64,000 nucleotides of DNA from Pseudomonas fluorescens. Its GTDB lineage: Bacteria; Pseudomonadota; Gammaproteobacteria; Pseudomonadales; Pseudomonadaceae. The translations under genes were made by a program, and so were the position numbers. The stretch lies in NCBI RefSeq assembly GCF_902497625.1, contig NZ_CABVGX010000014.1, positions 1 through 64,000 of the forward strand. The letters are read 5' to 3'. The notes beneath the pieces were generated by a model. That model had not been told where the DNA came from, did no database searches, and saw nothing but the letters and a program-made list of their open reading frames with translations. This document shows, piece after piece, positions 15,840-24,788 of this stretch. The stretch's first letter is position 1. The number at the start of each line of letters is the position of its first letter.

Positions 15840-17246
15840 ATGCAGGTGCAGCGCGCAGTGATCGCCGCGATCGAGTTCCAGCCCGGAGTGCCGCTGGTGC
15901 AGCAGATCGTCGACCAGTTATCGACGGCCATCAGTCAGGGCGGGCTGCCGCACGGCGCGAAGCTGCCGCCGATTCGCGAGCTCTCCGACCTGATGAATGT
16001 GGGCAAGTCGACGGTCGTGGATGCGCTGGACCGCTTGCGCGCCAAAGGGCTGGTGGTTTCACGCCAGGGCTCGGGGCATTACGTGCACCGCTCCACCACG
16101 CTTAAAACCGATGCCGGCCCGGACCTGCAACCTCAGGACACCCTCAGCGTGGTGCGCCGCGCGGTGCTGCAGGACACCGGCGCACTGCGCCCCGGAGCAG
16201 GTTTTCTACCCTCTTCGTGGCTGCCGGCAGATGAATTGCTGAAAGCCGTGCGCGGCACCTTGCGCGCGACTTCACTGCGTATGGGCGAATATGGCGTAGC
16301 CGCCGGTTACGTGCCGCTGCGCGAGGCATTGCAGGTCAAGCTGGCGGCCATCGGTATCGAAGCGCCGCTGGACCAGATCGTCACCACGGCCAACACCGTG
16401 CAAGCCATCGACATGCTCATGCGCCTGCTGGTCAAACCGGGCGACACGGTGCTGCTCGACGATCCGTGTTATTTCACCATGCACACCAATCTGGCCCTGC
16501 ACGGCGCCAAGGTCATCACCATTAACCGTGGTGCGGAGGGTATGGACCTGGAGGCGTTCGAGCGATTGCTGATCGTGCATCGGCCCGTGCTCTACATGAC
16601 CAACAACGTGCTGCATAACCCCACCGGGCACTCGTTCACCCCGGCCCAGGTTTATCGCTTGCTGGAGTTGAGCCACCGCTACGGATTTCACATCGTTGAA
16701 GATGATTTGTATTGCGACCTGCAACAACGCAGCACTCCTCGCCTGGCCGCAGGCGGGCTGGACAACGTCAGCTACGTTTCCGGCTTCTCCAAAACCCTGA
16801 CCGCCAACAGCCGTGTCAGCTACGCCGTGTTGTCGCCGCAACTGGCCGCCCGCATGATCACCCTGAAAATGGCCTGCGGCGGCATGACGTCGGAGCTGGC
16901 GGAGCAGATCATCTGCACGATGCTCAGCGACGGCAGCTACGCCAAACACACCCGGCGCACCGTGGATCGACTCTACGAGTCGAGCAGCCGGGTCACCCGC
17001 TGGCTGATCGACGCCGGTTGCTCGCTGTCATCGCTGCCCCACGAAGGGTTGTTTTTGTGGACGCGATTGCCGGAAGGTTTTCATGCGGAAACCCTGGCCA
17101 GGAAAGGTCTGGACATCGACCTGGTGCTGGCGCCAGGGACCCTGCTGAGCAAAGCGCCGGACGCCAGTCAGTTCCTGCGTTTCAACGTCGCGCACAGCGA
17201 CAACCTTCAGGTGCGAGATCGGTTCTTGCAGTTGCTCGAGACTTGA
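15840..17246 (+). CDS. MocR-type GntR/aminotransferase-like regulator of the cluster
   Basis: This is a 468-residue GntR/aminotransferase fusion. Start 15840 follows GGAGAG; the frame is open further upstream only as a shadow of the divergent transporter. The winged helix spans about residues 15-80 (QQIVDQLSTAISQGGLPHGA, STVVDALDRLRAKGLVV). The aminotransferase domain shows NNVLHNPTGHSF, HIVEDDLYCDL and the PLP Lys in SGFSKTLTANSRVSY. It is divergent from the exporter of the left arm, with two palindromes between them, so it is the best candidate for the cluster-specific regulator. The effector is probably PLP with an amino acid substrate or product. Confidence 0.9.
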   Translation: MQVQRAVIAAIEFQPGVPLVQQIVDQLSTAISQGGLPHGAKLPPIRELSDLMNVGKSTVVDALDRLRAKGLVVSRQGSGHYVHRSTTLKTDAGPDLQPQDTLSVVRRAVLQDTGALRPGAGFLPSSWLPADELLKAVRGTLRATSLRMGEYGVAAGYVPLREALQVKLAAIGIEAPLDQIVTTANTVQAIDMLMRLLVKPGDTVLLDDPCYFTMHTNLALHGAKVITINRGAEGMDLEAFERLLIVHRPVLYMTNNVLHNPTGHSFTPAQVYRLLELSHRYGFHIVEDDLYCDLQQRSTPRLAAGGLDNVSYVSGFSKTLTANSRVSYAVLSPQLAARMITLKMACGGMTSELAEQIICTMLSDGSYAKHTRRTVDRLYESSSRVTRWLIDAGCSLSSLPHEGLFLWTRLPEGFHAETLARKGLDIDLVLAPGTLLSKAPDASQFLRFNVAHSDNLQVRDRFLQLLET

Positions 17247-17256
17247 TTCGATCCAT

Positions 17257-18030
17257 TCAGCGCGAGTGGTCTTCCAGGTAGGCCGTCGGTGCTTGCCCGA
17301 GTATTCGACGAAACATGGTTGAAAAGGCCGCAGGACTTTCATAGCCGAAATCCAGGGCAATCCGTGTGATCGAGACCCCGGCCGACAGCTTGGCCAATGC
17401 CAGGACGACACATGCCCGCTGTCGCCACTGACCAAAGCTCATGCCTGTCTGCTCCCGGAACAGTCGACTGAAGGACCGTTCACTCATGTGTAAATCACGC
17501 GCCCACTCCTGCGGCGACTGATGAATGTCTGGCGCCTGAAGAAATGCCTGACAACGCAGCAATAATCGCGGATCAATCGGTAACGGGATATGCAAAGGTA
17601 GCTGTGTCGCCCGGGCCAGTTCGTGCAGCAACAGATTCATCAGCGCCCCATCACGCCCCTCCTCCTCATATTCCAGAGGCACATCCACGGACTCCATCAG
17701 TAACTGGCGCATCAGCGGCGAGACGCTGATGACCTGGCAGTCCATCTTGGATGAAGGCACGCTGGCAGGCTCGATATAAAGGCTGCGGGTACTCACCCCG
17801 AAGTACAACACTTCGTGAGCCACCTGCGGCGGTATCCAGACTGCGCGCTGCGGCGGAACAATCCAGTTGGCCCCCTTGGTGACGACCTTCATGACGCCCT
17901 TGGCGCCATAGAGCAGCTGTGCGCGCCGATGGGTATGGCTGGGATGCAAAAACCCATGGGGGTAGTCAGAGCCGATTGCAACGACTGCGCGGGGGGTGGC
18001 ATCCAACTGATGGATCGGAATGTTTCGCAT
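17257..18030 (-). CDS. AraC-family transcriptional regulator
   Basis: This 257-residue protein has an N-terminal AraC-binding cupin domain (HPSHTHRRAQLLYGAKGVMK) and a C-terminal double helix-turn-helix (WARDLHMSERSFSRLFREQT, ITRIALDFGYESPAAFSTMFRRILG). ATG 18030 is preferred; a TTG at 18063 would add 11 residues. It is divergent from the TSUP transporter gene and most likely controls it, a common AraC/transporter pair. It is convergent with the MocR gene (10-base gap). Whether it belongs to the biosynthetic cluster is unclear. Confidence 0.88.
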   Translation of the reverse strand: MRNIPIHQLDATPRAVVAIGSDYPHGFLHPSHTHRRAQLLYGAKGVMKVVTKGANWIVPPQRAVWIPPQVAHEVLYFGVSTRSLYIEPASVPSSKMDCQVISVSPLMRQLLMESVDVPLEYEEEGRDGALMNLLLHELARATQLPLHIPLPIDPRLLLRCQAFLQAPDIHQSPQEWARDLHMSERSFSRLFREQTGMSFGQWRQRACVVLALAKLSAGVSITRIALDFGYESPAAFSTMFRRILGQAPTAYLEDHSR

Positions 18031-18128
18031 GGCTTGGCTTACTGGAAAGTGGCCGAAACTCAAACATATTTGGCTCGAATGCTCAAGCCGCCCTCAATCG
18101 ACTGCTCTATCGTACGCCGCGATTGCTA

Positions 18129-18959
18129 ATGGAATTGGGCGACATGATTTATTTACTGCTGGCTTTTTTTGGTTGTTTTGCAGGCGTCACCACCGTTCTA
18201 TTCGGGTTCGGCGGCGGCTTTATTATCGTGCCGGTCCTCTATCGGGTGCTGTCAGCCACTCATGGTGCAGACGACGTCATAGCCCAGTCTGCCATGCACA
18301 TTGCAGTGGCGACTTCTACCTGCGTCATGATCGTTAATGCGTCAATCAGTACTCGAAACCACGCACGAGCCGGCACGTTATTGAAACCTTATATTTGGCC
18401 GCTCGCCGGGTTCATAGGTCTTGGAGCAATTGCGGGCGCCGTGACGGCGGATCTTCTGGATGGCGAGTTTTTGCGTATCGCATTTGTTGTCTATTTAGTG
18501 ATCACGATTATTGACTGTTTGTTTCGGCGCGGTTTCATAGAACAAAAAGCGAATACCAAACCCGAAAGTCTGGGCAGATTCGCGACAATATCCGGCGGCA
18601 CCGGAATCGGCGCAGTGGCGACCGCGCTCGGCGTCGGCGGCAGCGTCATGACGGTCCCGTTACTTCGGCGATGTGGCTTGAGCATGACCCAGGCGACCTC
18701 CATGGCTAACCCGCTGAGTTTACCGGTGGCACTGGCAGGAACAGCAACCTACATACTGATGGCACACGTGACGGGTAATGACTTGGGCTTTGGATACCTG
18801 GGTTACGTCGACCTCCTGGCATTTTGTGTATTGACGCTGGGGGCGGTAATTGGCATCAGGCTTGCCAGCCCAATGATTGGCAAGATACCCGACAGAACAC
18901 ACGCGATTATCTATATAAGTCTATTGGTCATCGTTCTGCTGAGCATGCTATTCAAGTAA
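18129..18959 (+). CDS. TSUP (TauE/SafE) family membrane transporter
   Basis: This 276-residue membrane protein has about eight hydrophobic spans. The TSUP signatures are LFGFGGGFIIVPVL near the N-terminus and its repeat ALGVGGSVMTVPLLRRCGL in the second half. TSUP proteins move sulfite, sulfoacetate, sulfolactate or other small organic anions. Its base composition is lower in GC than the genes to its left. It sits between the two biosynthetic arms and is divergent from an AraC regulator. A start at 18144 (271 residues) is equally possible. Confidence 0.82.
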   Translation: MELGDMIYLLLAFFGCFAGVTTVLFGFGGGFIIVPVLYRVLSATHGADDVIAQSAMHIAVATSTCVMIVNASISTRNHARAGTLLKPYIWPLAGFIGLGAIAGAVTADLLDGEFLRIAFVVYLVITIIDCLFRRGFIEQKANTKPESLGRFATISGGTGIGAVATALGVGGSVMTVPLLRRCGLSMTQATSMANPLSLPVALAGTATYILMAHVTGNDLGFGYLGYVDLLAFCVLTLGAVIGIRLASPMIGKIPDRTHAIIYISLLVIVLLSMLFK

Positions 18960-19083
18960 CAAAACACAACTGCAAATAAAAAAACAGAGCATGCCTGCGG
19001 ACAACCGTGCGTGACACAGAAACGAGAGCAACCTTCGGACACTCATCCAAGCAGTCCAGGCAACCTATTAAAAGGCACAGCGC

Positions 19084-20241
19084 ATGAGTACTATCAGACT
19101 TGAGATTTCGCAACTTCTGGATGATCTGGGGCAGCTGAACATCGCCGAACTTCCTGTTGCCGAGCGCATCATCAAGTTGGTCAAATTAAATATACATTCT
19201 CTCCCAGTCATGTTCCCGAATATGACGGCCCATGAATACATGGCCGTCGTAGCAAAACTGGCTCAACTGGACGCCTCTTCAGCGCTAAGCCTGTCCATGC
19301 ATCTGTATACGCTTTGGGGAATCACCGCGCGTCAGGGCGCGAAGTTCAGCCAGGTGCTGGACGACGTTTCAACTCATGGCCGTCTGATGGGGTCGCTCAA
19401 TGAGCCCGGTCTGTATTTCCTGACGCCGGATCAGCTGAATATAGACACCTATCCCGTCAGAGCAAAAAAAGTCGCAGGTGGATACCGTGTTACTGGCGTG
19501 AAGAAATTCGTGTCCCTGGAGCCTTTCGTCTCTTATCTTCCCGTGTATTGCATGGTCGAAAACTACTCAGGCGATGACCTCGGCGTCATCGCGCTGATGC
19601 TGAATAAAAAGGAGCCGGGGGTTTCGGTCATTGAAGACTGGAACAGCGTTGCCATGCAGGACACCTACAGCAACAGCATTAAATTCGATGATGTCTTTTG
19701 CCCTGAAGAACTGGTAATCAGCGGCGAGGACACGCCCATTGCCAGCCTGTCGATGCAGGGTTATCTGTTCCGATTCAACGTATGTTGCGTATATCTCGGC
19801 ATTTCCCGTCAGGTACTAGATCTAGCAGTTAATACAGTCAGTACCAAGCGTCCGCCTAATGGGGATCATGTTTTAGCCAAATACCCTGGTGTGCAATTCT
19901 CAATCGCTGAAATGCTGATTTCCCTGGAAATCATGGAATCGCAAATGCGCTCCTTTTGCATGGCACTGGATGATTTCATGGCCGCAGATGCGCATGTCGA
20001 CCTGGCCGTTAACAGAATCAGCCTCATCGCCAAGGAAGTAATCGCACGAGAATCAAACTCGTTGGTTTCGAACGCCATGAAAATCACTGGCATCAATAGC
20101 TTGTCGAACGACAATCCGTTGTCCGCCATCTTCAACGACATCAAGGCTGCGCAGTTCCATCCACCCCAGCGTGATGTGACTTATGAAATTCTGGCGAAAG
20201 AGAAACTGGGCGTGATTTCCTACAAGCGGCGGTGGATGTAA
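19084..20241 (+). CDS. Acyl-CoA dehydrogenase-like flavoprotein (probable aminoacyl-ACP oxidase)
   Basis: This 385-residue flavoenzyme has the acyl-CoA dehydrogenase fold. Visible features are the FAD/substrate region GSLNEPGLYFL, the beta-domain block GYRVTGVKKFVSL, and the C-terminal helix block KITGINSLSNDNPLSAIFNDIKAAQFHPPQRDV. The segment is divergent, and the usual catalytic Glu cannot be placed with confidence. It heads an operon with a carrier protein and an amino acid:carrier protein ligase. The likely substrate is therefore an aminoacyl or acyl group on the carrier protein, not a CoA ester; zwittermicin ZmaI is a known analogue. It overlaps the next gene's GTG alternative start. Confidence 0.85.
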   Translation: MSTIRLEISQLLDDLGQLNIAELPVAERIIKLVKLNIHSLPVMFPNMTAHEYMAVVAKLAQLDASSALSLSMHLYTLWGITARQGAKFSQVLDDVSTHGRLMGSLNEPGLYFLTPDQLNIDTYPVRAKKVAGGYRVTGVKKFVSLEPFVSYLPVYCMVENYSGDDLGVIALMLNKKEPGVSVIEDWNSVAMQDTYSNSIKFDDVFCPEELVISGEDTPIASLSMQGYLFRFNVCCVYLGISRQVLDLAVNTVSTKRPPNGDHVLAKYPGVQFSIAEMLISLEIMESQMRSFCMALDDFMAADAHVDLAVNRISLIAKEVIARESNSLVSNAMKITGINSLSNDNPLSAIFNDIKAAQFHPPQRDVTYEILAKEKLGVISYKRRWM

Positions 20242-20243
20242 CG

Positions 20244-21395
20244 ATGACTATGTTTTCAGATCAGATCCCGAATGCCACCTTCACTCAAATCAAATCAGCA
20301 CTGCCTTCCGGGATCAAGAATGGTCGCCTGAGTGAATTGCTCGAGCGTATCCCCTACGTTAGCGAATCAGTCAAAAGCGTAAGATATCTCGAGTCCGAGC
20401 ACTGTGCGTTGCTGGACATCGAGACTGCAGATCTTTCGGAACGCAAAAAAATCAGCGCCGATCTCGAAGAGCTTATTGAGGCTTTGCTGGTTTCGAAAAT
20501 TTCGCCTCAAAAGATATTGAAAACACAACTGCGACCGAAGGCTGACGCCTGCGCAATACACCCTGAAAAATCTGCCAGCTATTACGATGCAAGTGATGTG
20601 CTGTTGATCGACGCTATAGACAGGTTGTTACTCGCGATCGCCGGTCGACACGGCGCCCATGTCCGGGAATACGCATCAATCTATACCGCTGAGATAATGG
20701 AGCGAAACGGTTACCACAAAAATTTCCCGCAAAACGTCTACGGTGTCACCCAGATCCCTCATAACTACGCGCTGATCAAAGACATCCGCGAATCTAAATC
20801 TTCGAGCATTGCACCTGATCTGTTTCAGAACCATGGGGCTTTTTTGCAACCTTGCGTTTGCTACCACTGCTACGCAGAAATTCAGCAAACGCGGCAGTCG
20901 CAAGCGGTGTTCACCATGAAGGGCCGATGCTTCCGGCATGAGATTCAATGGCGACTGGACAGGTTTCGCCGTAACGAATTCACCATGCGCGAAATTGTCT
21001 TCATGGGCAGTGCGGCATTTGTGGAAGAAAAACGACTGGAGATCATGGAGGAGATCTGGGGTCTCTTTTGCGAACTCGGCCTGTACGGACAGATCGTGAC
21101 TGCACGCGATCCGTTTTTCCACTACGACGACATGAAAACCAAGGGCGCTATCCAATTGATGGCCGATGCCAAATATGAACTGGAATTTATTTCCGTTAAT
21201 GGCGACTCCAGCTCTATAGCGTCGTTCAACAATTGCCAGGACACGCTGTGCGAGAAGTTTGAAATCACCAACGACGAAAATCACTGGCTGCATTCCGGTT
21301 GCGTTGCCTTTGGACTGGATCGATGGCGGGCTGCGCTATACGAGCAGTATGGTTCAGACGTTGATAACTGGCCCGACCAGCTCAAAGACTGTTAA
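20244..21395 (+). CDS. SerRS-like amino acid:[carrier protein] ligase
   Basis: This 383-residue class II aminoacyl-tRNA synthetase-like protein lacks the N-terminal tRNA-binding coiled coil of seryl-tRNA synthetase. Motif 2 is FRHEIQWRLDRFRRNEFTMRE and motif 3 is GCVAFGLDRW. C204 or C206, E233 and C353 match the Zn2+ ligands of atypical SerRS and of amino acid:[carrier protein] ligases such as the Bradyrhizobium enzyme. Those ligases activate glycine or alanine and load it on a dedicated carrier protein. The carrier gene is immediately downstream, 26 bases away. ATG 20244 is chosen; GTG 20232 overlaps the previous gene. Confidence 0.88.
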   Translation: MTMFSDQIPNATFTQIKSALPSGIKNGRLSELLERIPYVSESVKSVRYLESEHCALLDIETADLSERKKISADLEELIEALLVSKISPQKILKTQLRPKADACAIHPEKSASYYDASDVLLIDAIDRLLLAIAGRHGAHVREYASIYTAEIMERNGYHKNFPQNVYGVTQIPHNYALIKDIRESKSSSIAPDLFQNHGAFLQPCVCYHCYAEIQQTRQSQAVFTMKGRCFRHEIQWRLDRFRRNEFTMREIVFMGSAAFVEEKRLEIMEEIWGLFCELGLYGQIVTARDPFFHYDDMKTKGAIQLMADAKYELEFISVNGDSSSIASFNNCQDTLCEKFEITNDENHWLHSGCVAFGLDRWRAALYEQYGSDVDNWPDQLKDC

Positions 21396-21421
21396 CTCAA
21401 CCAGAGAAAGGGATTCGCAAC

Positions 21422-21673
21422 ATGAATTTGATTCAAGAAACCGTCCTGCGTGTCATCGGACAAATTACCGGTTCGCCACTCACTCTGGAGATGGATTCGT
21501 CCCTCTCTGACATGCGCGTTAATTCCGTAAAAATCATCCAGATTATTGCCATGCTTGAAAATGAACTTAACTTTGAACTCGATGAAGAAGACTTGCTCAT
21601 GAGCAACTTTTCCACGCCCCGGCAAACCATCAAGTTACTTCGCGAAAAATATGGCTCAGTAGAACTGGCATGA
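21422..21673 (+). CDS. Stand-alone acyl/aminoacyl carrier protein
   Basis: This is an 83-residue acidic helical carrier protein. The phosphopantetheine Ser is S35 in DMRVNSVKIIQII; the usual DSL motif reads N-S-V here, an Asp-to-Asn change. Helices are predicted at the expected places (LIQETVLRVIGQIT, VKIIQIIAMLENELN, TPRQTIKLLREKYG). The gene lies between its presumed loading ligase and a formyltransferase whose ATG overlaps its stop (ATGA), so translation is coupled. A dedicated phosphopantetheinyl transferase is encoded at the end of the operon. Confidence 0.9.
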   Translation: MNLIQETVLRVIGQITGSPLTLEMDSSLSDMRVNSVKIIQIIAMLENELNFELDEEDLLMSNFSTPRQTIKLLREKYGSVELA

Positions 21674-22548
21674 CTTGTCGAATCGCCTACATTTGCGGAA
21701 AACAGGGATTGTCGATAATCCCCGTCCTGCGCGATATCACAGGGCCAGAGAACCTGATGGTTTTTGCATCAGCATCGGCGTTCCCTGAATGGGCAGGTGA
21801 GCACGATGGCATCAAACCCGTCGAATCCGCTGACAGACTGAAAGTCGACATGAAAACTTTCAGGCCGGACATCATTTTTGTCATGACCTACCTTGCCCGG
21901 CTGGATGCATCACTGTCGGAATGCAGCAAGTACGGCATGGTCAATATCCACCCGTCATTGCTACCAAAATACCGTGGCGGCGCGCCGATATTTTATGCGT
22001 TAAAAAATGGCGAAGAACAGGTCGGGGTGACCTTTCACTTTATCACCGCGGAGTTTGACCAAGGCGACATCATCCACCAGACGACCATAAAGGTCACGCC
22101 GCAAGATTGTGCCAGCTCAGTCTGGTTGAAGGTATTAAAGAAGATTGTGGCGCAACTCCCAAGTGTCATCGAAAACCGCAGTGAGTGGGCCTCAAGGGCG
22201 AAAAAACAGGACGATGCTTTTGCCACATTTGTCGGATTTCCGTCTGCGCAAGAGCGAACGTTGAGTGATCTGAAAGGCGCTGAAGAGAACCTCGACATTA
22301 TCAGAGCATGCGGACGGGTGACAGGTGCGCCGCTATTGATTAACGGACAAACCATCTTCGTAACAGATGCCAGCATGACGCATCTGAATGCCGACTGCGA
22401 TGACACGGCTGCGGCCTTCATCAGCAGTGACAACAAGCTGATAGTCAGGGTGCGTGATGGCTGGATGCGAGTCGACGCGGCCAGGTACAACGACAAGGCC
22501 ATATCCTCGTGGAGGATTATTATGGAAGTGAAAGACAATGGTGCTTAA
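21670..22548 (+). CDS. Methionyl-tRNA formyltransferase-like formyltransferase
   Basis: This 292-residue enzyme of the formyl transferase family uses 10-formyl-tetrahydrofolate. The catalytic triad is N92 and H94 in NIHPSLLPKYRGGAPI and D130 in EFDQGDII. The C-terminal 90 residues resemble the OB-like domain of Fmt (RACGRVTGAPLLINGQTIFV). It follows the carrier protein by a 4-base overlap, suggesting that it formylates an amino group on the carrier-bound amino acid or on the product. A homologue with the same triad acts on UDP-amino sugars (ArnA, FdtF), but no sugar genes are present. Confidence 0.88.
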   Translation: MTCRIAYICGKQGLSIIPVLRDITGPENLMVFASASAFPEWAGEHDGIKPVESADRLKVDMKTFRPDIIFVMTYLARLDASLSECSKYGMVNIHPSLLPKYRGGAPIFYALKNGEEQVGVTFHFITAEFDQGDIIHQTTIKVTPQDCASSVWLKVLKKIVAQLPSVIENRSEWASRAKKQDDAFATFVGFPSAQERTLSDLKGAEENLDIIRACGRVTGAPLLINGQTIFVTDASMTHLNADCDDTAAAFISSDNKLIVRVRDGWMRVDAARYNDKAISSWRIIMEVKDNGA

Positions 22549-23509
22549 TCAGAAAAAATTAAATATTGAAGGGAAACCATTCTCTTACGATGAACAGTAT
22601 GACAGGCGCTTCCTGGATTGCTGGCGAAGGCAGGCCGTTGTGTTTCTGAAACAAAATGGTGCCGACGTCGACCTGCTTTTTTATAACTCGCTGGTGTCAA
22701 CCGATCAGATTTTTCGGGATCACATTCTGGAGCATAAGCCGAAGTGGGCCTTTCAGACGTCTGTGCTGGATAACCACGGACTCGCCTTGGCAGGTTGGCA
22801 ACAAAGTCCCAAGACGTACGAAACGTTTGATCTGGCGCAGAAGGACATTCGGGAGCATCTGAGAAAGGTGCCCTTTGCAATTGTCTTGGGTAGTGTCTTC
22901 TATTTACCCCACTGCCCTGAATATCGAACCGGGCACCTCAACCACTCGATCGTGTTGACCGGACAGGATGGATCTTCCGCCTGGAGCATCATCGATGATG
23001 ACGATGCCTCTGTCCTGAGAACCTATCGCTACGATCAAAGTTACATCGCCCGTTATTTCGATAACAACGGCACTCGCATGGTCCGGTATTTCCACCCCAT
23101 CACGACACACGACGAGGAAAGTGGCCGAACTGCCGCGATTCGACGTTGCGTGGCTTACCTGTGCGCGCTCGAAGACAGCTACAAACTGCTGGCTGAAGTC
23201 GAATGGATTGCGAATAACCCGTACGAATCTGTCGCAATCCGGGCAAGGAAAATACACGAAGCCTTTTCTATCTATTCCGGCTCCAGAAGCCTGTTTTCAT
23301 CCTTCGCTCAACGGGTCCTTGATGATCAGACTGCCGCCGGGCAGTTCAGCGAAATCGCCGATGAAGCAATGGTTATCAAATATGCGATGACCAAAGCTGA
23401 AATTACCAATCATATCAACGTCGCCTCCATAACCAAGAGATGCGAAAAACTCGTCACTCTTGAGCGCCGCGCACTTTCCTTATTAAGAAAAAATCTGGGA
23501 TGCTCCTGA
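22538..23509 (+). CDS. BtrH-like acyltransferase candidate (papain/C39-like fold)
   Basis: This 323-residue protein resembles the BtrH N-terminal family (butirosin), which moves an aminoacyl group from a carrier protein to an amine. A Cys-Trp start motif (FLDCWRRQ, C28), a central LGSVFYLPHCPEYR, a His pair (H133/H136 in GHLNHSIVLTG) and acidic WSIIDDDD are arranged as in cysteine-peptidase-like folds. The rest is helical and charged. The call rests on pattern and context, not a clear diagnostic motif. It overlaps the formyltransferase by 11 bases. A cysteine-protease-like maturation enzyme is the main alternative. Confidence 0.6.
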   Translation: MVLNQKKLNIEGKPFSYDEQYDRRFLDCWRRQAVVFLKQNGADVDLLFYNSLVSTDQIFRDHILEHKPKWAFQTSVLDNHGLALAGWQQSPKTYETFDLAQKDIREHLRKVPFAIVLGSVFYLPHCPEYRTGHLNHSIVLTGQDGSSAWSIIDDDDASVLRTYRYDQSYIARYFDNNGTRMVRYFHPITTHDEESGRTAAIRRCVAYLCALEDSYKLLAEVEWIANNPYESVAIRARKIHEAFSIYSGSRSLFSSFAQRVLDDQTAAGQFSEIADEAMVIKYAMTKAEITNHINVASITKRCEKLVTLERRALSLLRKNLGCS

Positions 23510-24766
23510 ATGGCTTTAGGCATTGAATTGAAAACAGCCGAATCCAGTTATATCAGGCTGCTCGCCGAACCGATGTTCAGGCGATTTTTCCTGAGCCAGG
23601 TCATGGTCAGCATCGGCGATGGTTTCTTCGGAGTACTGGTCACCTTCCTGGCACTGACGATGGGTGCATCCGTCGGCACATTGGGCATTGTCGCTTTCTG
23701 CGTAACATTTCCACGAGGCATACTGGGCATTCTGGGCGGTGCAGTTGCGGACCAGTACGATCGTAAAAAACTGATGGTCTTCTGTGATTGGGTTCGTGGT
23801 TCAGGCGCGCTGGCTCTCGCGCTGCTTTTGCACATGGATGCGTTAAGTATTGTCTGGCTTACCTTCATTGGCGCAATGGTGACGAGCACTTACGCAGTAT
23901 CCAAACCGGCAAGCAAAGCTTTCGTTCCGAGCCTTGTCGAGACAAAACAACTGACACTTGCCAATGGTCTCGTGCAGAGCGTGCTCTGGCCGTGCTTTTT
24001 TCTGGGTGCGGGTCTGGTGGGTGGATTGAGTGCACTGAATGTGACACCGGCCAACTCGCTGATTATTTGCGCCCTGCTTTTCTTCTGCTCGCAAACGCTG
24101 CTGACGGGCATGAAGGCGCAAACTCTACCTACCAGTGCTCGTAGCGCCTTTCAACTGCTGCAACAGCTACATACCGGCTGGATAACGCTGCTGTCACACC
24201 GGGCGCTGATGGTGCGAATTACCGGCTATTTTTTTTACACCGTCGCGTGGCGCGGCACCCTGCAAATAGCCCTCCCTTTGTACGCAGTCGGCACACTTGA
24301 GCAACCCGCTACGTTTTACAGCAGCCTGATGGTGGCCTGTGGAATAGGCGAACTTGTCAGTTCGCTGGTGATCGGCAAACTTCGCATCGCGAATAACTTG
24401 AAACTGGCATTCTGCGGAGAAATCATTCTCGCCCTTGCACTCCTGGTTCTCGTCGCGAGTGCTCTTACAGACGTGCCGGCCATCCCACTCGCGTTCATAG
24501 CCAGTGTGTTGATAGGGCTCTCGGCAACGGTCATCGACATACCGTTGATCACCGCCATCCAGAGGGAAATCGACGACGACAAATCCGCCAGGATATTCAG
24601 CTACTGGAGCGCGCTCGGTGCTTTGGGGGGCAGCGTTGGCATTCTCATCGTAAGCGGCCTCATTAGTCTTCTCGGACTTGAAACCTCTATGGCTGTCATG
24701 GCGGCATGGCTAGTCATCGCAGCGATAGTCGCCTACGGACTCGCATACCGGGGAGGCCCTCGATGA
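23510..24766 (+). CDS. MFS exporter
   Basis: This 418-residue protein has about 12 membrane spans and begins directly at the stop of the preceding gene. Signature segments are the loop between spans 2 and 3 (GGAVADQYDRKKLMVF, matching G-x3-D-x2-D/G-R-K/R) and the central loop LLQQLHTGWITLLSHRALMV. It resembles the Enterobactin-S/DHA2-type exporters often found in non-ribosomal clusters. Co-transcription with the carrier protein system points to product export. Confidence 0.88.
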   Translation: MALGIELKTAESSYIRLLAEPMFRRFFLSQVMVSIGDGFFGVLVTFLALTMGASVGTLGIVAFCVTFPRGILGILGGAVADQYDRKKLMVFCDWVRGSGALALALLLHMDALSIVWLTFIGAMVTSTYAVSKPASKAFVPSLVETKQLTLANGLVQSVLWPCFFLGAGLVGGLSALNVTPANSLIICALLFFCSQTLLTGMKAQTLPTSARSAFQLLQQLHTGWITLLSHRALMVRITGYFFYTVAWRGTLQIALPLYAVGTLEQPATFYSSLMVACGIGELVSSLVIGKLRIANNLKLAFCGEIILALALLVLVASALTDVPAIPLAFIASVLIGLSATVIDIPLITAIQREIDDDKSARIFSYWSALGALGGSVGILIVSGLISLLGLETSMAVMAAWLVIAAIVAYGLAYRGGPR

Positions 24767-24788
24767 GTCTCGTCCCGCCTCCTCGCCA

